From positions 62,001 through 126,000 of the forward strand of contig CALEMF010000076.1 in the NCBI GenBank assembly GCA_937911505.1: 64,000 nucleotides of DNA, read 5' to 3'. Shown here piece by piece: positions 25,724 through 35,377 of the stretch (positions are counted from its first letter, which is position 1; every line of letters begins with the position of its first letter). The stretch is from an uncultured Cytophagales bacterium (GTDB lineage: Bacteria > Bacteroidota > Bacteroidia > Cytophagales > Thermonemataceae). The notes beneath the pieces are model-generated. The model saw only the letters and a program-made list of their open reading frames with translations, did not search any database and was not told the DNA's origin. The position numbers and the translations under genes are program-made.

Positions 25724-26155
25724 TTACAGGTATTTTATAGTGATACTGATGGCACTAGATGGTTTTACAATAGAAAATGTTGAATCTTCAAAGCTTGGGG
25801 GACCAAATCTACTCTTCACATTATTTGAAGTACCTACTCCTTCTTTGGGCATCCCTAGGAAATTAGTGTCTAATTTTCTGTTCCCATTCTTATCGTGATG
25901 TGCTACCACTGCATACTTCCCTTTGGGGATGTTTTTAAGCACTAGTCGGCATTTTCCATTTTCAATTGTTCCAGAAACAGAAGCAATAGAATATTTAAAA
26001 TCTTTTGGAAAGCCTTTTTCAGCTTTATATAGATAAATACTGCATTTCCCAGCGTCGGATTTAAATCCTGTAGCCTGTACAATACATTGATTTGATTGGC
26101 CTAGTACGGTTTGTACGAAGCCCACAAGTACACATATTACCATAATCTTTTTCAT
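25724..26155 (-). CDS. DUF2141 family secreted protein
   Basis: A 143-residue exported protein (signal peptide about 1-19) with the DUF2141 pattern: CSIYLYKAEKGFPKDFKYSI, IPKGKYAVVAHHDKNGNRKLDTNFLGMPKEGVG (here as separate blocks KGKYAVVAHHDKNGNRKLD and NFLGMPKEGVG). The Asp/Asn-rich loop DKNGNRKLD looks like a calcium-binding turn. DUF2141 proteins are periplasmic with unknown role. Its place inside an efflux operon is notable. Confidence 0.88.
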   Translation of the reverse strand: MKKIMVICVLVGFVQTVLGQSNQCIVQATGFKSDAGKCSIYLYKAEKGFPKDFKYSIASVSGTIENGKCRLVLKNIPKGKYAVVAHHDKNGNRKLDTNFLGMPKEGVGTSNNVKSRFGPPSFEDSTFSIVKPSSAISITIKYL

Positions 26156-26169
26156 AGTATTAAACTGAT

Positions 26170-26868
26170 TTAGTGAATAAATTCTTCTTCTTTTGGCTCG
26201 TTTGATACGGCTCCATTATTTACATAAATGATTCGATCTGCAAACTGCTTCAACCGCAGGTCGTGCGTGACCACTGCTACCGATTTGCTGGTTGTTGATA
26301 GCATTTTTAGCTCTTCCATCACGATGGCTACGCTTTTAATGTCTAAGGCAGCAGTGGGTTCATCACAAAGCATTAAAGAGGGGTTGGTAACGAGTGCCCT
26401 CGCGATGGCTACTCGCTGTTTTTGCCCACCACTTAGCATTTTGGGCAGGTTGCTCATTCTATCTTGCATGGTTACTTTTTTCAAGGCTTCTTTTGCCCTT
26501 TCTTTTGCTTCTTTTCGGGGAATACCCAGCAGTAAAAGCGGTTGCATAACGTTTTCTAGGGCATTTAAGGGCGCAAGTAAATTAAAGCCTTGAAAAACAA
26601 AACCAATGTTTTTCAACCGAACTTGCGCCAACTGTCTTTGACTAAGTCCTTGTGTAGATTGCCCACAAATAGTCACCTGACCAGTAGTTGGAAAAATAAC
26701 ACAACCAAGCAACGAGAGTAGGGTTGTTTTACCTGAGCCTGAAGGGCCAATAATCAGTGTGAGTTCATTTTTCTTGAAATCACAAGTGGTAGGTTGTAAG
26801 GCGGTTATTATGGTATCGCCTGTTTTATATTCTTTTGATGCGTTCGCTACGCTGGCTACAATTTCCAT
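26170..26868 (-). CDS. ABC transporter ATPase, LolD/MacB/DevA family
   Basis: A 232-residue ATPase with Walker A GPSGSGKTTLLSLLG, Q-loop region GFVFQGFNLLAPLNALENV, signature LSGGQKQRVAIARALV, Walker B LMLCDEPTAALD and H-loop VVTHDLRL. Cys replaces the usual Ala/Ile in Walker B, which is tolerated. It energises the DevC-like permease of the same operon. Confidence 0.93.
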   Translation of the reverse strand: MEIVASVANASKEYKTGDTIITALQPTTCDFKKNELTLIIGPSGSGKTTLLSLLGCVIFPTTGQVTICGQSTQGLSQRQLAQVRLKNIGFVFQGFNLLAPLNALENVMQPLLLLGIPRKEAKERAKEALKKVTMQDRMSNLPKMLSGGQKQRVAIARALVTNPSLMLCDEPTAALDIKSVAIVMEELKMLSTTSKSVAVVTHDLRLKQFADRIIYVNNGAVSNEPKEEEFIH

Positions 26869-26880
26869 AAAGTTTTTATG

Positions 26881-27786
26881 TTAAAATCTGATACTTAGCC
26901 CAGTTCTTAAAAAAACTGATTGGTTTAAATCTGTCGTCACTGATTTCACCGCTTCAAAGTCTTGGTTCATTAAATCGTAGTTTCGAACGGGCATATAGCC
27001 CAAGCAGGTGTTTAAAACGATCCTTTCAGAAACCAGATAATTGAAGGTATGCCCGACCAACACATTGATTGCACGTGTATAGCTGGTTGATGAACCATCG
27101 GGAAGTTGAAGCGATGAAGTATTATAAATCCCACCAATCACAGAGGCTGTTACCCCCCATTCAATAGCAGGTTTGGGTTTGTACAAAAAGTTGACTCTTG
27201 GGTAGGTTACTTCAATGGTAAACCTTTGATCCTTGTAGATAAAGCCTGCTACAGGTATCACCAGGTTTCTGTTAAAGTCGTTGGTAAGTGTTACACCAAA
27301 AGACCAAGTCAGCTTTTCTTGCCCATCGGGGTTGTAGTTTACTAATACCAAACCACTTAAAAATAGACTATTTCCTAAGTTATTGTCTTTAAAATCACTT
27401 CTCAACATTAAGCGTGGTGAAGCCAGTAACGACCACTTTGGATTCTGGAAATCATAGAGGAAAATTGAACCATATTGAATGTCATACAGGTCGGATGACA
27501 ACGATGACAGTGCTGCTGGTAAATCTTGAAAATTATAACGCACCGATCGACTGTAAACAGTGTTGATCCATTTTAGCTTGGGAGAGATTTTTATGGGTGG
27601 AGCGCCTAAAGCAACCTCATAATTACGTGCTATGTTGCTTTCTCCTTCTATGTCTCTGAAATTGGTTGAAGGAGATGATTCATAAAAAATAAATACTTTA
27701 TCTGAACGGGTTTGTGCCATGTTTCTTCCACAAACCAGCACTAACAATATTTCTACAGAAAATAATATAGCTATTTTAGCTAGCAT
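26881..27786 (-). CDS. DUF6268-type outer membrane beta-barrel protein
   Basis: A 301-residue exported protein: signal peptide (about 1-24) then an alternating pattern of aromatic and polar residues and a C-terminal strand ending RTGLSIRF with a terminal Phe, as in outer-membrane barrels. It resembles DUF6268 proteins of Bacteroidota. It is the first gene of the efflux operon, directly behind the MarR-controlled promoter region, which suggests a role as an extra outer-membrane component or sensor. Confidence 0.72.
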   Translation of the reverse strand: MLAKIAILFSVEILLVLVCGRNMAQTRSDKVFIFYESSPSTNFRDIEGESNIARNYEVALGAPPIKISPKLKWINTVYSRSVRYNFQDLPAALSSLSSDLYDIQYGSIFLYDFQNPKWSLLASPRLMLRSDFKDNNLGNSLFLSGLVLVNYNPDGQEKLTWSFGVTLTNDFNRNLVIPVAGFIYKDQRFTIEVTYPRVNFLYKPKPAIEWGVTASVIGGIYNTSSLQLPDGSSTSYTRAINVLVGHTFNYLVSERIVLNTCLGYMPVRNYDLMNQDFEAVKSVTTDLNQSVFLRTGLSIRF

Positions 27787-27787
27787 T

Positions 27788-27894
27788 TTAATACGATTTC
27801 ATATTTATATTACACATATTAATACGAAAACATATTAATCATAGATTTGTTTTACGATTATGTATTTTTTTTATAACTTTAAAACTATATCGTA
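27788..27894. promoter_or_regulatory. Repeated operator sites between efflux operon and marR-like gene
   Basis: Within the 123-base divergent gap, TACGA occurs at 27792, 27823 and 27853, and inverted (TCGTA) at 27890. The central site is nearly palindromic, TTAATACG-AAAA-CATATTAA (27819-27838); the first is TTAATACG-ATTT-CATATTTA (27788-27807). The 31- and 30-base steps place the sites about three helical turns apart. These are the likely binding sites for the adjacent MarR-type regulator. Confidence 0.6.
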
Positions 27895-27909
27895 CTAAAT
27901 ACCATACTA

Positions 27910-28572
27910 ATGAAAAAAGAAATTTTAGTAGAAATTATAGAGCAATTATATATTTTCGACGCTGACTATCAGGGAGAAAGCCCTTATTCAATACAAGATT
28001 TTGTGGGGTATCTTAATGCACAGATGGGCACCAATGAGATTACTAATCGGGAAGAAAAAGGAAAAAAAGAGAAACATATTCAAGATGTACGCAGGGATAG
28101 CAACAGTGATATCTCAATCTTGATCACCCTTATGTTTCGCTATGCAAAAACATATATAAAAAAAGCCTTACAAGCGAGTTGCTTGCAAACGGTTGATGAG
28201 TTTGCTTTTCTAGTAAAACTTATGACTTTCGACAGTTTGACCAAAACTGAACTCATCAATAAGCAAGTAATGGAGAAAACCTCTGGAGTAGAGGTATTAA
28301 AGCGATTAAAAGGTAAAAAACTTATAAGAGAGTTTGCCGATAAACAGGACAAACGGAGTGTTAGGGTAGCAGTAACGGACTTGGGTAAAAAAGAGATCAA
28401 CCGTGTATTACCTAATATGGCCACTGTATCTAAAATAGTTGTAGGTAACTTGTCCACAGCAGAAATAAACACCCTCTCTTATCTCCTGAAAAAGCTAGAC
28501 TTCTACCATAATGATATTTTTATGCATAAGGCTGACTTAAGTTTAGATGAAATTTTACTTCAAAACCAGTAG
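27910..28572 (+). CDS. MarR-family transcriptional regulator
   Basis: A 220-residue regulator with an N-terminal extension of about 60 charged residues, then a MarR core (about 70-200). The winged-helix part reads SLTKTELINKQVMEKTSGVEVLKRLKGKKLIREF with the wing DKQDKRSVRVAVTDLGK. It is divergent from the efflux operon and very likely controls it and itself, with release by a pumped compound. Ligand unknown. Confidence 0.85.
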   Translation: MKKEILVEIIEQLYIFDADYQGESPYSIQDFVGYLNAQMGTNEITNREEKGKKEKHIQDVRRDSNSDISILITLMFRYAKTYIKKALQASCLQTVDEFAFLVKLMTFDSLTKTELINKQVMEKTSGVEVLKRLKGKKLIREFADKQDKRSVRVAVTDLGKKEINRVLPNMATVSKIVVGNLSTAEINTLSYLLKKLDFYHNDIFMHKADLSLDEILLQNQ

Positions 28573-28803
28573 GAGTAATGCCATTGCTATCACCTGACAT
28601 ATCTACTTTTAGGCATTAAAGAGGAATAACCTATTTTTACATTTTTATTATACAGCGTTTTCTGGCGAATTGTGAATTCTTGTACTAAATTTACTCGCTG
28701 TTTCTTAGAGAAGTGTGACCATTAGTATACTGATGTGGGGCATTCCTCTGTATGGTTAGTAAAATTTTTGAGGTAAAAAGATCTAATTAAAATTATTGGT
28801 TAT

Positions 28804-31575
28804 ATGTCGGTATATAACTTCCAAGCCATTGAAAAAAAATGGCAAGCATACTGGGAAGAAAATAATCTCTACCAGTCAAAAGACGACCCTTCGCTGCCTA
28901 AGTATTATGTACTGGACATGTTCCCCTATCCTTCTGGGGCAGGACTACACGTAGGGCATCCACTTGGTTATATTGCCTCTGATGTAATGGCACGTTATAA
29001 AAAACTACAGGGGTACAATGTATTGCATCCCATGGGTTTTGATTCCTTCGGTCTACCCGCCGAGCAATACGCCATTCAGACGGGCCAACATCCTGCACTT
29101 ACTACTGAGCAAAACATTAATCGCTACAAAGAGCAACTTAAAAACATTGGCTTTGCCTACGATTGGTCGAGAGAGTTACGCACTTCCGATCCTCAATTTT
29201 ACCGTTGGACACAGTGGATTTTTATACAGCTTTTTCATTCTTGGTATAATAACAAAACCCAACGTGCAGAAGCCATTGACACACTCATAGAAAAGCTAGC
29301 AGCTTCTGGCACTGATGAGGTAGACGGCGTTTGTGATGAGCAAACTCCTACTCTTACGGCCGAGCAATGGCAGCATTTTTCCGAAAAAGAACAACAAGCA
29401 TATCTCCTGCATTTTCGCCTGGCCTATTTAGAAAACATGACTGTTAATTGGTGTCCAGATTTGGGTACTGTGTTGGCAAATGATGAGGTAAAAGAGGGCG
29501 TTTCAGAGCGAGGTGGACACTCGGTTGAGCAGAAAGAAATGCTCCAGTGGGCGCTGCGAATTACGGCTTACGCGCCACGCCTCTTAAACGACCTGGACAC
29601 TTTGGACTGGTCTGACTCGCTCAAAGAAATGCAGCGCAATTGGATTGGCAAATCCGTAGGAGCAGAATTAGATTTTACCCTAGAGGCACACGATTTCAGC
29701 CTACGGGTATTCACCACCCGTATTGATACTATATTTGGAGTTACTTTTATGGCAATTGCGCCAGAGAGCGACCTCATAGAAAAGCTCACAACACCTGAGC
29801 AACACACCGCCGTAGAAGCCTACATTGCCAAGAGTAAAACACGCTCTGAAAGAGATCGGATGAGCGATGTAAAAACCGTTTCTGGTGTATTCAGTGGGAG
29901 CTATGCTATCCATCCTTTTAGTGGTACAAAAATACCCATCTGGATCGCCGACTATGTATTGAGTGGCTATGGTACTGGGGCGGTCATGGGCGTTCCCTCT
30001 TCTGACGAAAGGGATTTTCGCTTTGCTACCCATTTTGATTTACCGATCGTGCGCGTTATTGAAGGAACTGAGACTCTAGAAGACCCTACGACTATCAAAC
30101 GGGGTAAGATGATCAATTCTGGTTTACTTAACGGACTCTCTACCGAAGAGGCGATCGAAAAAGCGCTCCAAATAGTAGAAGAAAAAAACATTGGGCAACG
30201 AAAGGTCAACTATAAATTGAGGGACGCGATCTTTGCGCGGCAACGTTACTGGGGAGAGCCCATTCCTGTTTACTATAAAGACGATACCCCGTATACGCTT
30301 CCTGAAAGTACACTACCACTTACCTTACCTGATGTTGATAAATATTTGCCTACCTCAGAAGGAGAACCTCCTTTAGGACGCGCCACACAATGGCAAACAG
30401 CAGAAGGTTATCCGCTAGAACTTAATACTATGCCTGGTTGGGCGGGTTCTTCTTGGTATTTTTTGCGTTTTATGGATGCTCATAATGAAGAGGTCTTTGC
30501 CGAAAAAACGCTTACCGACTACTGGCAACAGGTAGATTTGTACATTGGTGGTACAGAACACGCCGTAGGTCACTTACTGTATGCGCGCTTCTGGACAAAG
30601 TTTCTTTATGACAGAGGCTTTATTAGTTTTGAAGAGCCCTTCAAAAAGTTAATCAACCAAGGAATGATTCAGGGAATGTCGAGCTTGGCTTACCGGGTAA
30701 AGGATACGAATACCTTTGTATCGGCTAACTTAAAAGATGAGTATGATACTACCGAATTACACGTAGATATTGGCTTGGTCAACAACGAGGTGTTGGATAT
30801 GGATGCTTTTAGAAGTTGGCGACCTGATTTGAAAGAGGCTACCTTTATTCTAGAAGAGGAAAAATACGTGACCATTAGTCAGGTAGAAAAAATGTCGAAA
30901 CGCTATTACAATGTAGTCAACCCTGACGATGTAGTAGGCCAATATGGCGCCGATACGTTACGTCTTTACGAGATGTTTTTGGGCCCCTTAGAGCAATCAA
31001 AACCTTGGAATACCCAAGGGATTGATGGTGTTTTCCGTTTTTTGAAAAAACTCTGGCGCTTGTTCTACGACGGACAGGGTAAGTTAATTGTACAAGAAGA
31101 GGCTCCTACGAAAGAAGAATTAAAGATACTTCATACAGCGATTAAAGGTGTCACCGAGGACTTGGAGCGTTATGCTTTCAATACACCTGTGAGTAAATTT
31201 ATGGTCTGTGTAAACGGCTTAACGGACACGAAGTGCTATAAGCGACTTGTACTAAAAGAACTGCTGATTTTACTTTCTCCTTATGCACCCCATATCGCAG
31301 AAGAACTCTGGCAAAATGCGCTAGGCGAAACTACCTCAATTGCTGAGGCTACTTTTCCTGTTTTTGACGAGAAGCACCTCAAAGAGGAAGCCTTCGAATA
31401 CCCTATCTCTGTAAACGGTAAGGTACGCGCCAAAATCTCTTTTGGTTTGGATGTTCCCAAAGAGGAGATGGAAAAAGAAGTACTGGCCAACGAAGCCATT
31501 CAAAAATGGTTGGAGGGGAAGTCGCCTAAAAAGGTGATTATTGTACCCAAGCGAATTGTAAACGTGGTGGTATGA
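28804..31575 (+). CDS. leuS: Leucyl-tRNA synthetase
   Basis: A 923-residue class I aminoacyl-tRNA synthetase. [16 protein letters not shown] contains the HIGH-type motif (near residue 46), the editing domain (about 220-420) holds TRIDTIFG and [15 protein letters not shown], and the KMSKS motif appears as KMSKRYYN (about 698). The KMSKR variant is normal in this phylum. An anticodon-binding domain and C-terminal extension (about 740-923) complete the enzyme. Monocistronic; no leader structure recognised in the 231-base gap before it. Confidence 0.98.
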   Translation: MSVYNFQAIEKKWQAYWEENNLYQSKDDPSLPKYYVLDMFPYPSGAGLHVGHPLGYIASDVMARYKKLQGYNVLHPMGFDSFGLPAEQYAIQTGQHPALTTEQNINRYKEQLKNIGFAYDWSRELRTSDPQFYRWTQWIFIQLFHSWYNNKTQRAEAIDTLIEKLAASGTDEVDGVCDEQTPTLTAEQWQHFSEKEQQAYLLHFRLAYLENMTVNWCPDLGTVLANDEVKEGVSERGGHSVEQKEMLQWALRITAYAPRLLNDLDTLDWSDSLKEMQRNWIGKSVGAELDFTLEAHDFSLRVFTTRIDTIFGVTFMAIAPESDLIEKLTTPEQHTAVEAYIAKSKTRSERDRMSDVKTVSGVFSGSYAIHPFSGTKIPIWIADYVLSGYGTGAVMGVPSSDERDFRFATHFDLPIVRVIEGTETLEDPTTIKRGKMINSGLLNGLSTEEAIEKALQIVEEKNIGQRKVNYKLRDAIFARQRYWGEPIPVYYKDDTPYTLPESTLPLTLPDVDKYLPTSEGEPPLGRATQWQTAEGYPLELNTMPGWAGSSWYFLRFMDAHNEEVFAEKTLTDYWQQVDLYIGGTEHAVGHLLYARFWTKFLYDRGFISFEEPFKKLINQGMIQGMSSLAYRVKDTNTFVSANLKDEYDTTELHVDIGLVNNEVLDMDAFRSWRPDLKEATFILEEEKYVTISQVEKMSKRYYNVVNPDDVVGQYGADTLRLYEMFLGPLEQSKPWNTQGIDGVFRFLKKLWRLFYDGQGKLIVQEEAPTKEELKILHTAIKGVTEDLERYAFNTPVSKFMVCVNGLTDTKCYKRLVLKELLILLSPYAPHIAEELWQNALGETTSIAEATFPVFDEKHLKEEAFEYPISVNGKVRAKISFGLDVPKEEMEKEVLANEAIQKWLEGKSPKKVIIVPKRIVNVVV

Positions 31576-31720
31576 TAATCAGTTAGTTAATTAGTGATTG
31601 TGTGAATGAGCGAATAGCTGAGAGCAATGTATTGAGGGCTATCAGTATGAATAAATGAACGATTTTAGAAGTAAAAGTTCAGTCTCGTGTCTTACTTCTT
31701 GTGTCTGATGTCCTTCCTTC

Positions 31721-33004
31721 TTACACTACCTTAATCAAATAATGCTTACGCTTGCCATTTTGGGCAATGATGTATTTGTCACGTAATAGCTCGAAATCGA
31801 CGGCTTGGTTAGGGTCTTTTACCTTTACTTTGTTGATAGAAACAGCATTATTTTGAATGGCTCTTCTCACCTCACCTTTCGAACTGAAAATAAGATTTTG
31901 TGTTGTAGAAGACAGGAAGTCGGTAATGTTTTCTACGTTTTGTAATACACTTTTAGAAAGTTCTATTTGGGGCACTTCGTCGAAGGCTTCTAGTAGTAAT
32001 GCCTCATCAATCGTTTTGATGGTATCAAGGGCATCTTTACTAAAAAGAATGCTAGAAGCTTTTACAACCGCCGCAAGGTTTTCCTCACCGTGAATTCGCG
32101 CGGTAAGTTCTTCTGCCAAGGCGCGTTTGAGGGCATTCGGATTGGTACTATTTTCTGTCTCCAAGGCTTCTATGGCTTCTTTTTCCTTTAGAGAAAACAC
32201 ACGCAGTAGCTTTCCTAAGTCTTTGTCGTCTACATTGAGCCAAAACTGGTAAAACTTATAAGGAGAGGTCATACTGGCATCTAGCCACACATTCCCCTGC
32301 TCCGACTTTCCAAACTTCGTTCCATCGGCTTTCGTAAGCAGCGGGCAGGTAAGTGCGTAGGCTTTGCCTTCATCAATACGGCGGATCAGTTCTGTACCAG
32401 TTGTGATATTCCCCCATTGATCGGAGCCACCCATTTGTAGTTTACAGTTATGATGCTTGTACAGGTGGTAAAAATCGTAGCCTTGTAGGAGTTGATAGCT
32501 AAACTCGGTAAATGAAATACCGCTTCCCTCGGTCAGCCGATTTTTGACTGAATCTTTGGCCATCATATAGTTTACAGTAAGGCGTTTGCCTACATCTCTG
32601 AGAAAGTCTAAAAACTTTATTTCTTGGAACCAGTCGTAGTTATTGACCATCTCGGCTGCATTGGCACCTGCATCAAAATCTAAAAACTTTTCGAGTTGCT
32701 GTTTAATACAGGCTTGGTTATGTTGGAGTGTCTCTACAGAAAGAAATTGCCTTTCGGCAGATTTCCCAGAAGGATCACCGATCATGCCTGTTGCTCCACC
32801 TACTAGCGCAAAGGGTTTATGTCCTGCTTTTTGGAAGTGTACCAGTAACATAATAGTGGCGAGATTACCAATGTGTAGTGAAGCCGCAGTAGGGTCGAAG
32901 CCAATATAACCCGCCGTCATCTCTTTTTGGAGTTGTGCTTCTGTCTCGGGCATCATATCGTGGAGCATACCGCGCCAGCGAAGTTCTTCAACAAAGTTTT
33001 TCAT
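31721..33004 (-). CDS. tyrS: Tyrosyl-tRNA synthetase
   Basis: A 427-residue class I synthetase: HIGN motif (about residue 46-49) in GYIGFDPTAASLHIGNLATI, the KMSKS equivalent KFGKS in GTKFGKSEQGNVWL, the tyrosine-binding block GGSDQWGNI, and a C-terminal S4-like RNA-binding domain (about 358-427). Both flanks of the gene carry degenerate short repeats (see findings). Confidence 0.97.
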   Translation of the reverse strand: MKNFVEELRWRGMLHDMMPETEAQLQKEMTAGYIGFDPTAASLHIGNLATIMLLVHFQKAGHKPFALVGGATGMIGDPSGKSAERQFLSVETLQHNQACIKQQLEKFLDFDAGANAAEMVNNYDWFQEIKFLDFLRDVGKRLTVNYMMAKDSVKNRLTEGSGISFTEFSYQLLQGYDFYHLYKHHNCKLQMGGSDQWGNITTGTELIRRIDEGKAYALTCPLLTKADGTKFGKSEQGNVWLDASMTSPYKFYQFWLNVDDKDLGKLLRVFSLKEKEAIEALETENSTNPNALKRALAEELTARIHGEENLAAVVKASSILFSKDALDTIKTIDEALLLEAFDEVPQIELSKSVLQNVENITDFLSSTTQNLIFSSKGEVRRAIQNNAVSINKVKVKDPNQAVDFELLRDKYIIAQNGKRKHYLIKVV

Positions 33005-33128
33005 AGTAACAAAGTAAAAACGAAGAATTGAGAATTAAAAATATCGGACACAAGAAGAAGGATGCTAGACATAAGACATTAGATACAAGATGAAAGAGAA
33101 AAACCCTTCATTTACTCATTTACCTACC

Positions 33129-34721
33129 TCATTCGTTTAATTGTGGCATGGTAAGTTTCTTAAGTTTTTTCTGTCTTGGTTGGGTAAGTTTTCGGTGCGA
33201 GACATAGGGTAAGCCTACAAAATCTTCACTTTCATTTTGCATACGATCTAGGGCAATCAATACATAGTAATAACGTTTCTTTTTCTCTCTTTTCGGATCG
33301 AGCCATTTACTTCCTCTAGTCATACCTAAAAAAGCTTTCCTATTGGTAAAATCAACCGAAAATTCATCCTTAAAACGATAAACGAGATAAGAAGTGGCTG
33401 TTTCTCCATCTTTAGCGGGTGGAGGCGCTTCCCACGAAAGTAAAGTACCTTTTTCTGTATCTTCTGCTTGCAATTGCTGCGGCAGGTTAGGCGGGATACT
33501 GTCTTTCCAAGCCATAGTAGGTACCAGCGCTGGGGCTTTAAAATAATTTTTCCGTAGTGTATCAAGTATATTTAGGGGATTTTTGATCAAAAACCTAGTA
33601 GAGAAAAAGATACTGCCCTTTACGGCACTATACAAATGGTTGATCCGCATTTGCCGCCCAAACTCCTGCCTACTGGCCCAAGTACGATCGCCTGAAGCAT
33701 CGCCGAGCTTAAAGATGGCATTACCTGTATAAATATGTTTACCAAAGGAATTTTTGTGCCACCAAGCGACTAGCACACGGTAATCGCCGTAGCGCGAACG
33801 CGTACTCCAGTAAAGCTGTGGCGCCGCATAGTCGATCCAACCCTTTTGTAGCCATTTTCTGATGTCAGCATATAGATAATCATAGGCGGGCTGCCCTACC
33901 CGTGTCGCTGATCCACGTGGGTCTTTACTTTGGTTTCGCCACGCGCCTACAGGGCTCACTCCAAACTTTACGTGGGGTTTTACTGCCTGCAAGCTATCGC
34001 GCAACGTTTTGATGAGCAGGTCTACGTTATGCCTGCGCCAATCTTCTCTATCGTTAAAACCCTCATTGTATAATTCAAACGTCCAGTCGTCGTCGATGTC
34101 TTCTCCCATAATTTTATAGGGATAAAAATAATCGTCGAAATGTATGCCGTCTACGTCGTAGCGATGCACTACATCCATAATGACAGAAACAATATATTGT
34201 CGTACTTCTGGAATACCTGGATTAAAATACTTTTTGTTACCATACTTAAAAAACCACTTAGGTTGTTTATTGGTAATGTGTTCGGAGCTGATTTTACTGG
34301 TTTCTAAATTGGCTACTGCTCGATAGGGGTTGAACCAAGCGTGAAATTCTATATTACGTTGGTGGCATTGCTCAATGGCAAAAGTAAGAGGGTCGTAGTA
34401 AGGAGAAGGTGGTTTTCCTTGTGCACCATTCAAGTATTCAGACCATAGTTCGTGAGGGCTCTCATAGAAAGCATCGGCGGCAGGTCGCACCTGAAACATC
34501 ACCGCGTTGATGTGGTATTTTTGAAAGTACCACAATAATCTAAAAAACTCTTCTTTTTGAGCATCGGAGGGTAGGCTTCGCTGCGAAGGCCAGTCGATGT
34601 TATTAACGGTAGTAATCCACACAGCCCTAAAATCACGGACTGGGTACTTTTTAGAGGACTGCCCCCAAGCAGCCTGTAGTAATATTAAACAGAAGAATAG
34701 ACAGGTAAAATTTTTTCTCAC
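33129..34721 (-). CDS. Glycosyl hydrolase-like 10 (GHL10/DUF187) family protein
   Basis: A 530-residue exported protein with signal peptide (1-20). The TIM-barrel domain (about 25-390) has FRAVWITTVNNIDWPS, FQVRPAADAFYES, WFNPYRA and GIHFDDYFYPY, typical of GHL10 proteins such as YngK. A C-terminal fibronectin type III-like domain (about 405-500) and a basic tail follow. Members are thought to act on peptidoglycan-derived or other glycans; the substrate is unknown. Confidence 0.88.
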   Translation of the reverse strand: MRKNFTCLFFCLILLQAAWGQSSKKYPVRDFRAVWITTVNNIDWPSQRSLPSDAQKEEFFRLLWYFQKYHINAVMFQVRPAADAFYESPHELWSEYLNGAQGKPPSPYYDPLTFAIEQCHQRNIEFHAWFNPYRAVANLETSKISSEHITNKQPKWFFKYGNKKYFNPGIPEVRQYIVSVIMDVVHRYDVDGIHFDDYFYPYKIMGEDIDDDWTFELYNEGFNDREDWRRHNVDLLIKTLRDSLQAVKPHVKFGVSPVGAWRNQSKDPRGSATRVGQPAYDYLYADIRKWLQKGWIDYAAPQLYWSTRSRYGDYRVLVAWWHKNSFGKHIYTGNAIFKLGDASGDRTWASRQEFGRQMRINHLYSAVKGSIFFSTRFLIKNPLNILDTLRKNYFKAPALVPTMAWKDSIPPNLPQQLQAEDTEKGTLLSWEAPPPAKDGETATSYLVYRFKDEFSVDFTNRKAFLGMTRGSKWLDPKREKKKRYYYVLIALDRMQNESEDFVGLPYVSHRKLTQPRQKKLKKLTMPQLNE

Positions 34722-34803
34722 AGGAAAAGCATCAAGTGTTTTATAGACTCAGACAGTTGGCAAGATAAAAAAAAGCTTCTCCGCCTCATAAAAAAGTTTT
34801 ACT

Positions 34804-34893
34804 TTATTTGAGTTTACGGTGTACACAAACTTTTTCGTCGACTACCTCAAAAGTTACTTCTAAGTTCTTAGAAATTGGGGTTGTTTTCTTCAC
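34804..34893 (-). CDS. Possible 29-residue microprotein upstream of the GHL10 gene
   Basis: A 30-codon frame starting GTG (34893) and ending TAA (34804-34806). The product starts VKKTTPISKNLEVTFEVVDE and ends in a basic VCVHRKLK; it has alternating strand-like character and looks coding. It lies 82 bases before the GHL10 gene on the same strand. No ribosome-binding site is evident, and it could be the remnant of a longer gene. In the rest of the 34722-35377 gap I see only one other candidate small gene (35193). Confidence 0.3.
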   Translation of the reverse strand: MKKTTPISKNLEVTFEVVDEKVCVHRKLK

Positions 34894-35192
34894 TAATGTA
34901 TAAAAGGCAGGTTAGAAAATTAGAAAAATTATTCAAAAAAATCAATTTGATAATATTGTATATAACCCACTTTTATAGCTACCCTAACAGCTTTTCTGTA
35001 ACTATTTTGTTCAATTTTTTTACATAAAATCTTCTACAAAAATTAGAATGTAGTAAAAGATCATCCTATCGAAATGAATAGCTTGTTGAGTGGCCATATA
35101 AGTAATTGATTTTGATTACCTTTAGTCTCTTTATAGTTTTATGGTCGTTAATTTTAGTAGATAGTAAGGATAAAGTAATTATTTTTTGATGC

Positions 35193-35291
35193 ATGAGTAT
35201 AAAATATTTGCTATCTACTTTAGGGTATGTTTTGATGGTGCTTTTCTTTTACCTCATGAGCCGAGCGGAGAGAATTATAAGCAATCATTAA
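35193..35291 (+). CDS. Possible 32-residue single-pass membrane microprotein
   Basis: ATG at 35193 (a second ATG frame lies four bases before it) opens 33 codons ending TAA. The product has a single hydrophobic helix (YLLSTLGYVLMVLFFYLM) followed by a short polar end with Arg, Glu and Arg (SRAERIISNH). This is the usual shape of small bacterial membrane proteins with the charged end in the cytoplasm. It sits 86 bases before the AraC-type gene on the same strand. Could be chance in an AT-rich gap. Confidence 0.35.
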   Translation: MSIKYLLSTLGYVLMVLFFYLMSRAERIISNH

Positions 35292-35377
35292 GGATTTGAG
35301 GCAGACGTTAGATTGTTAAGTTGTATATATTCCTAGTATCTCTTACATTTTATTTGTATTATTCCTTTTACTAGTTT

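Noticed and set aside
28804..31575. KMSKR instead of KMSKS in leucyl-tRNA synthetase as an active-site defect
   Set aside because: This variant is common in the phylum and the rest of the enzyme is intact.
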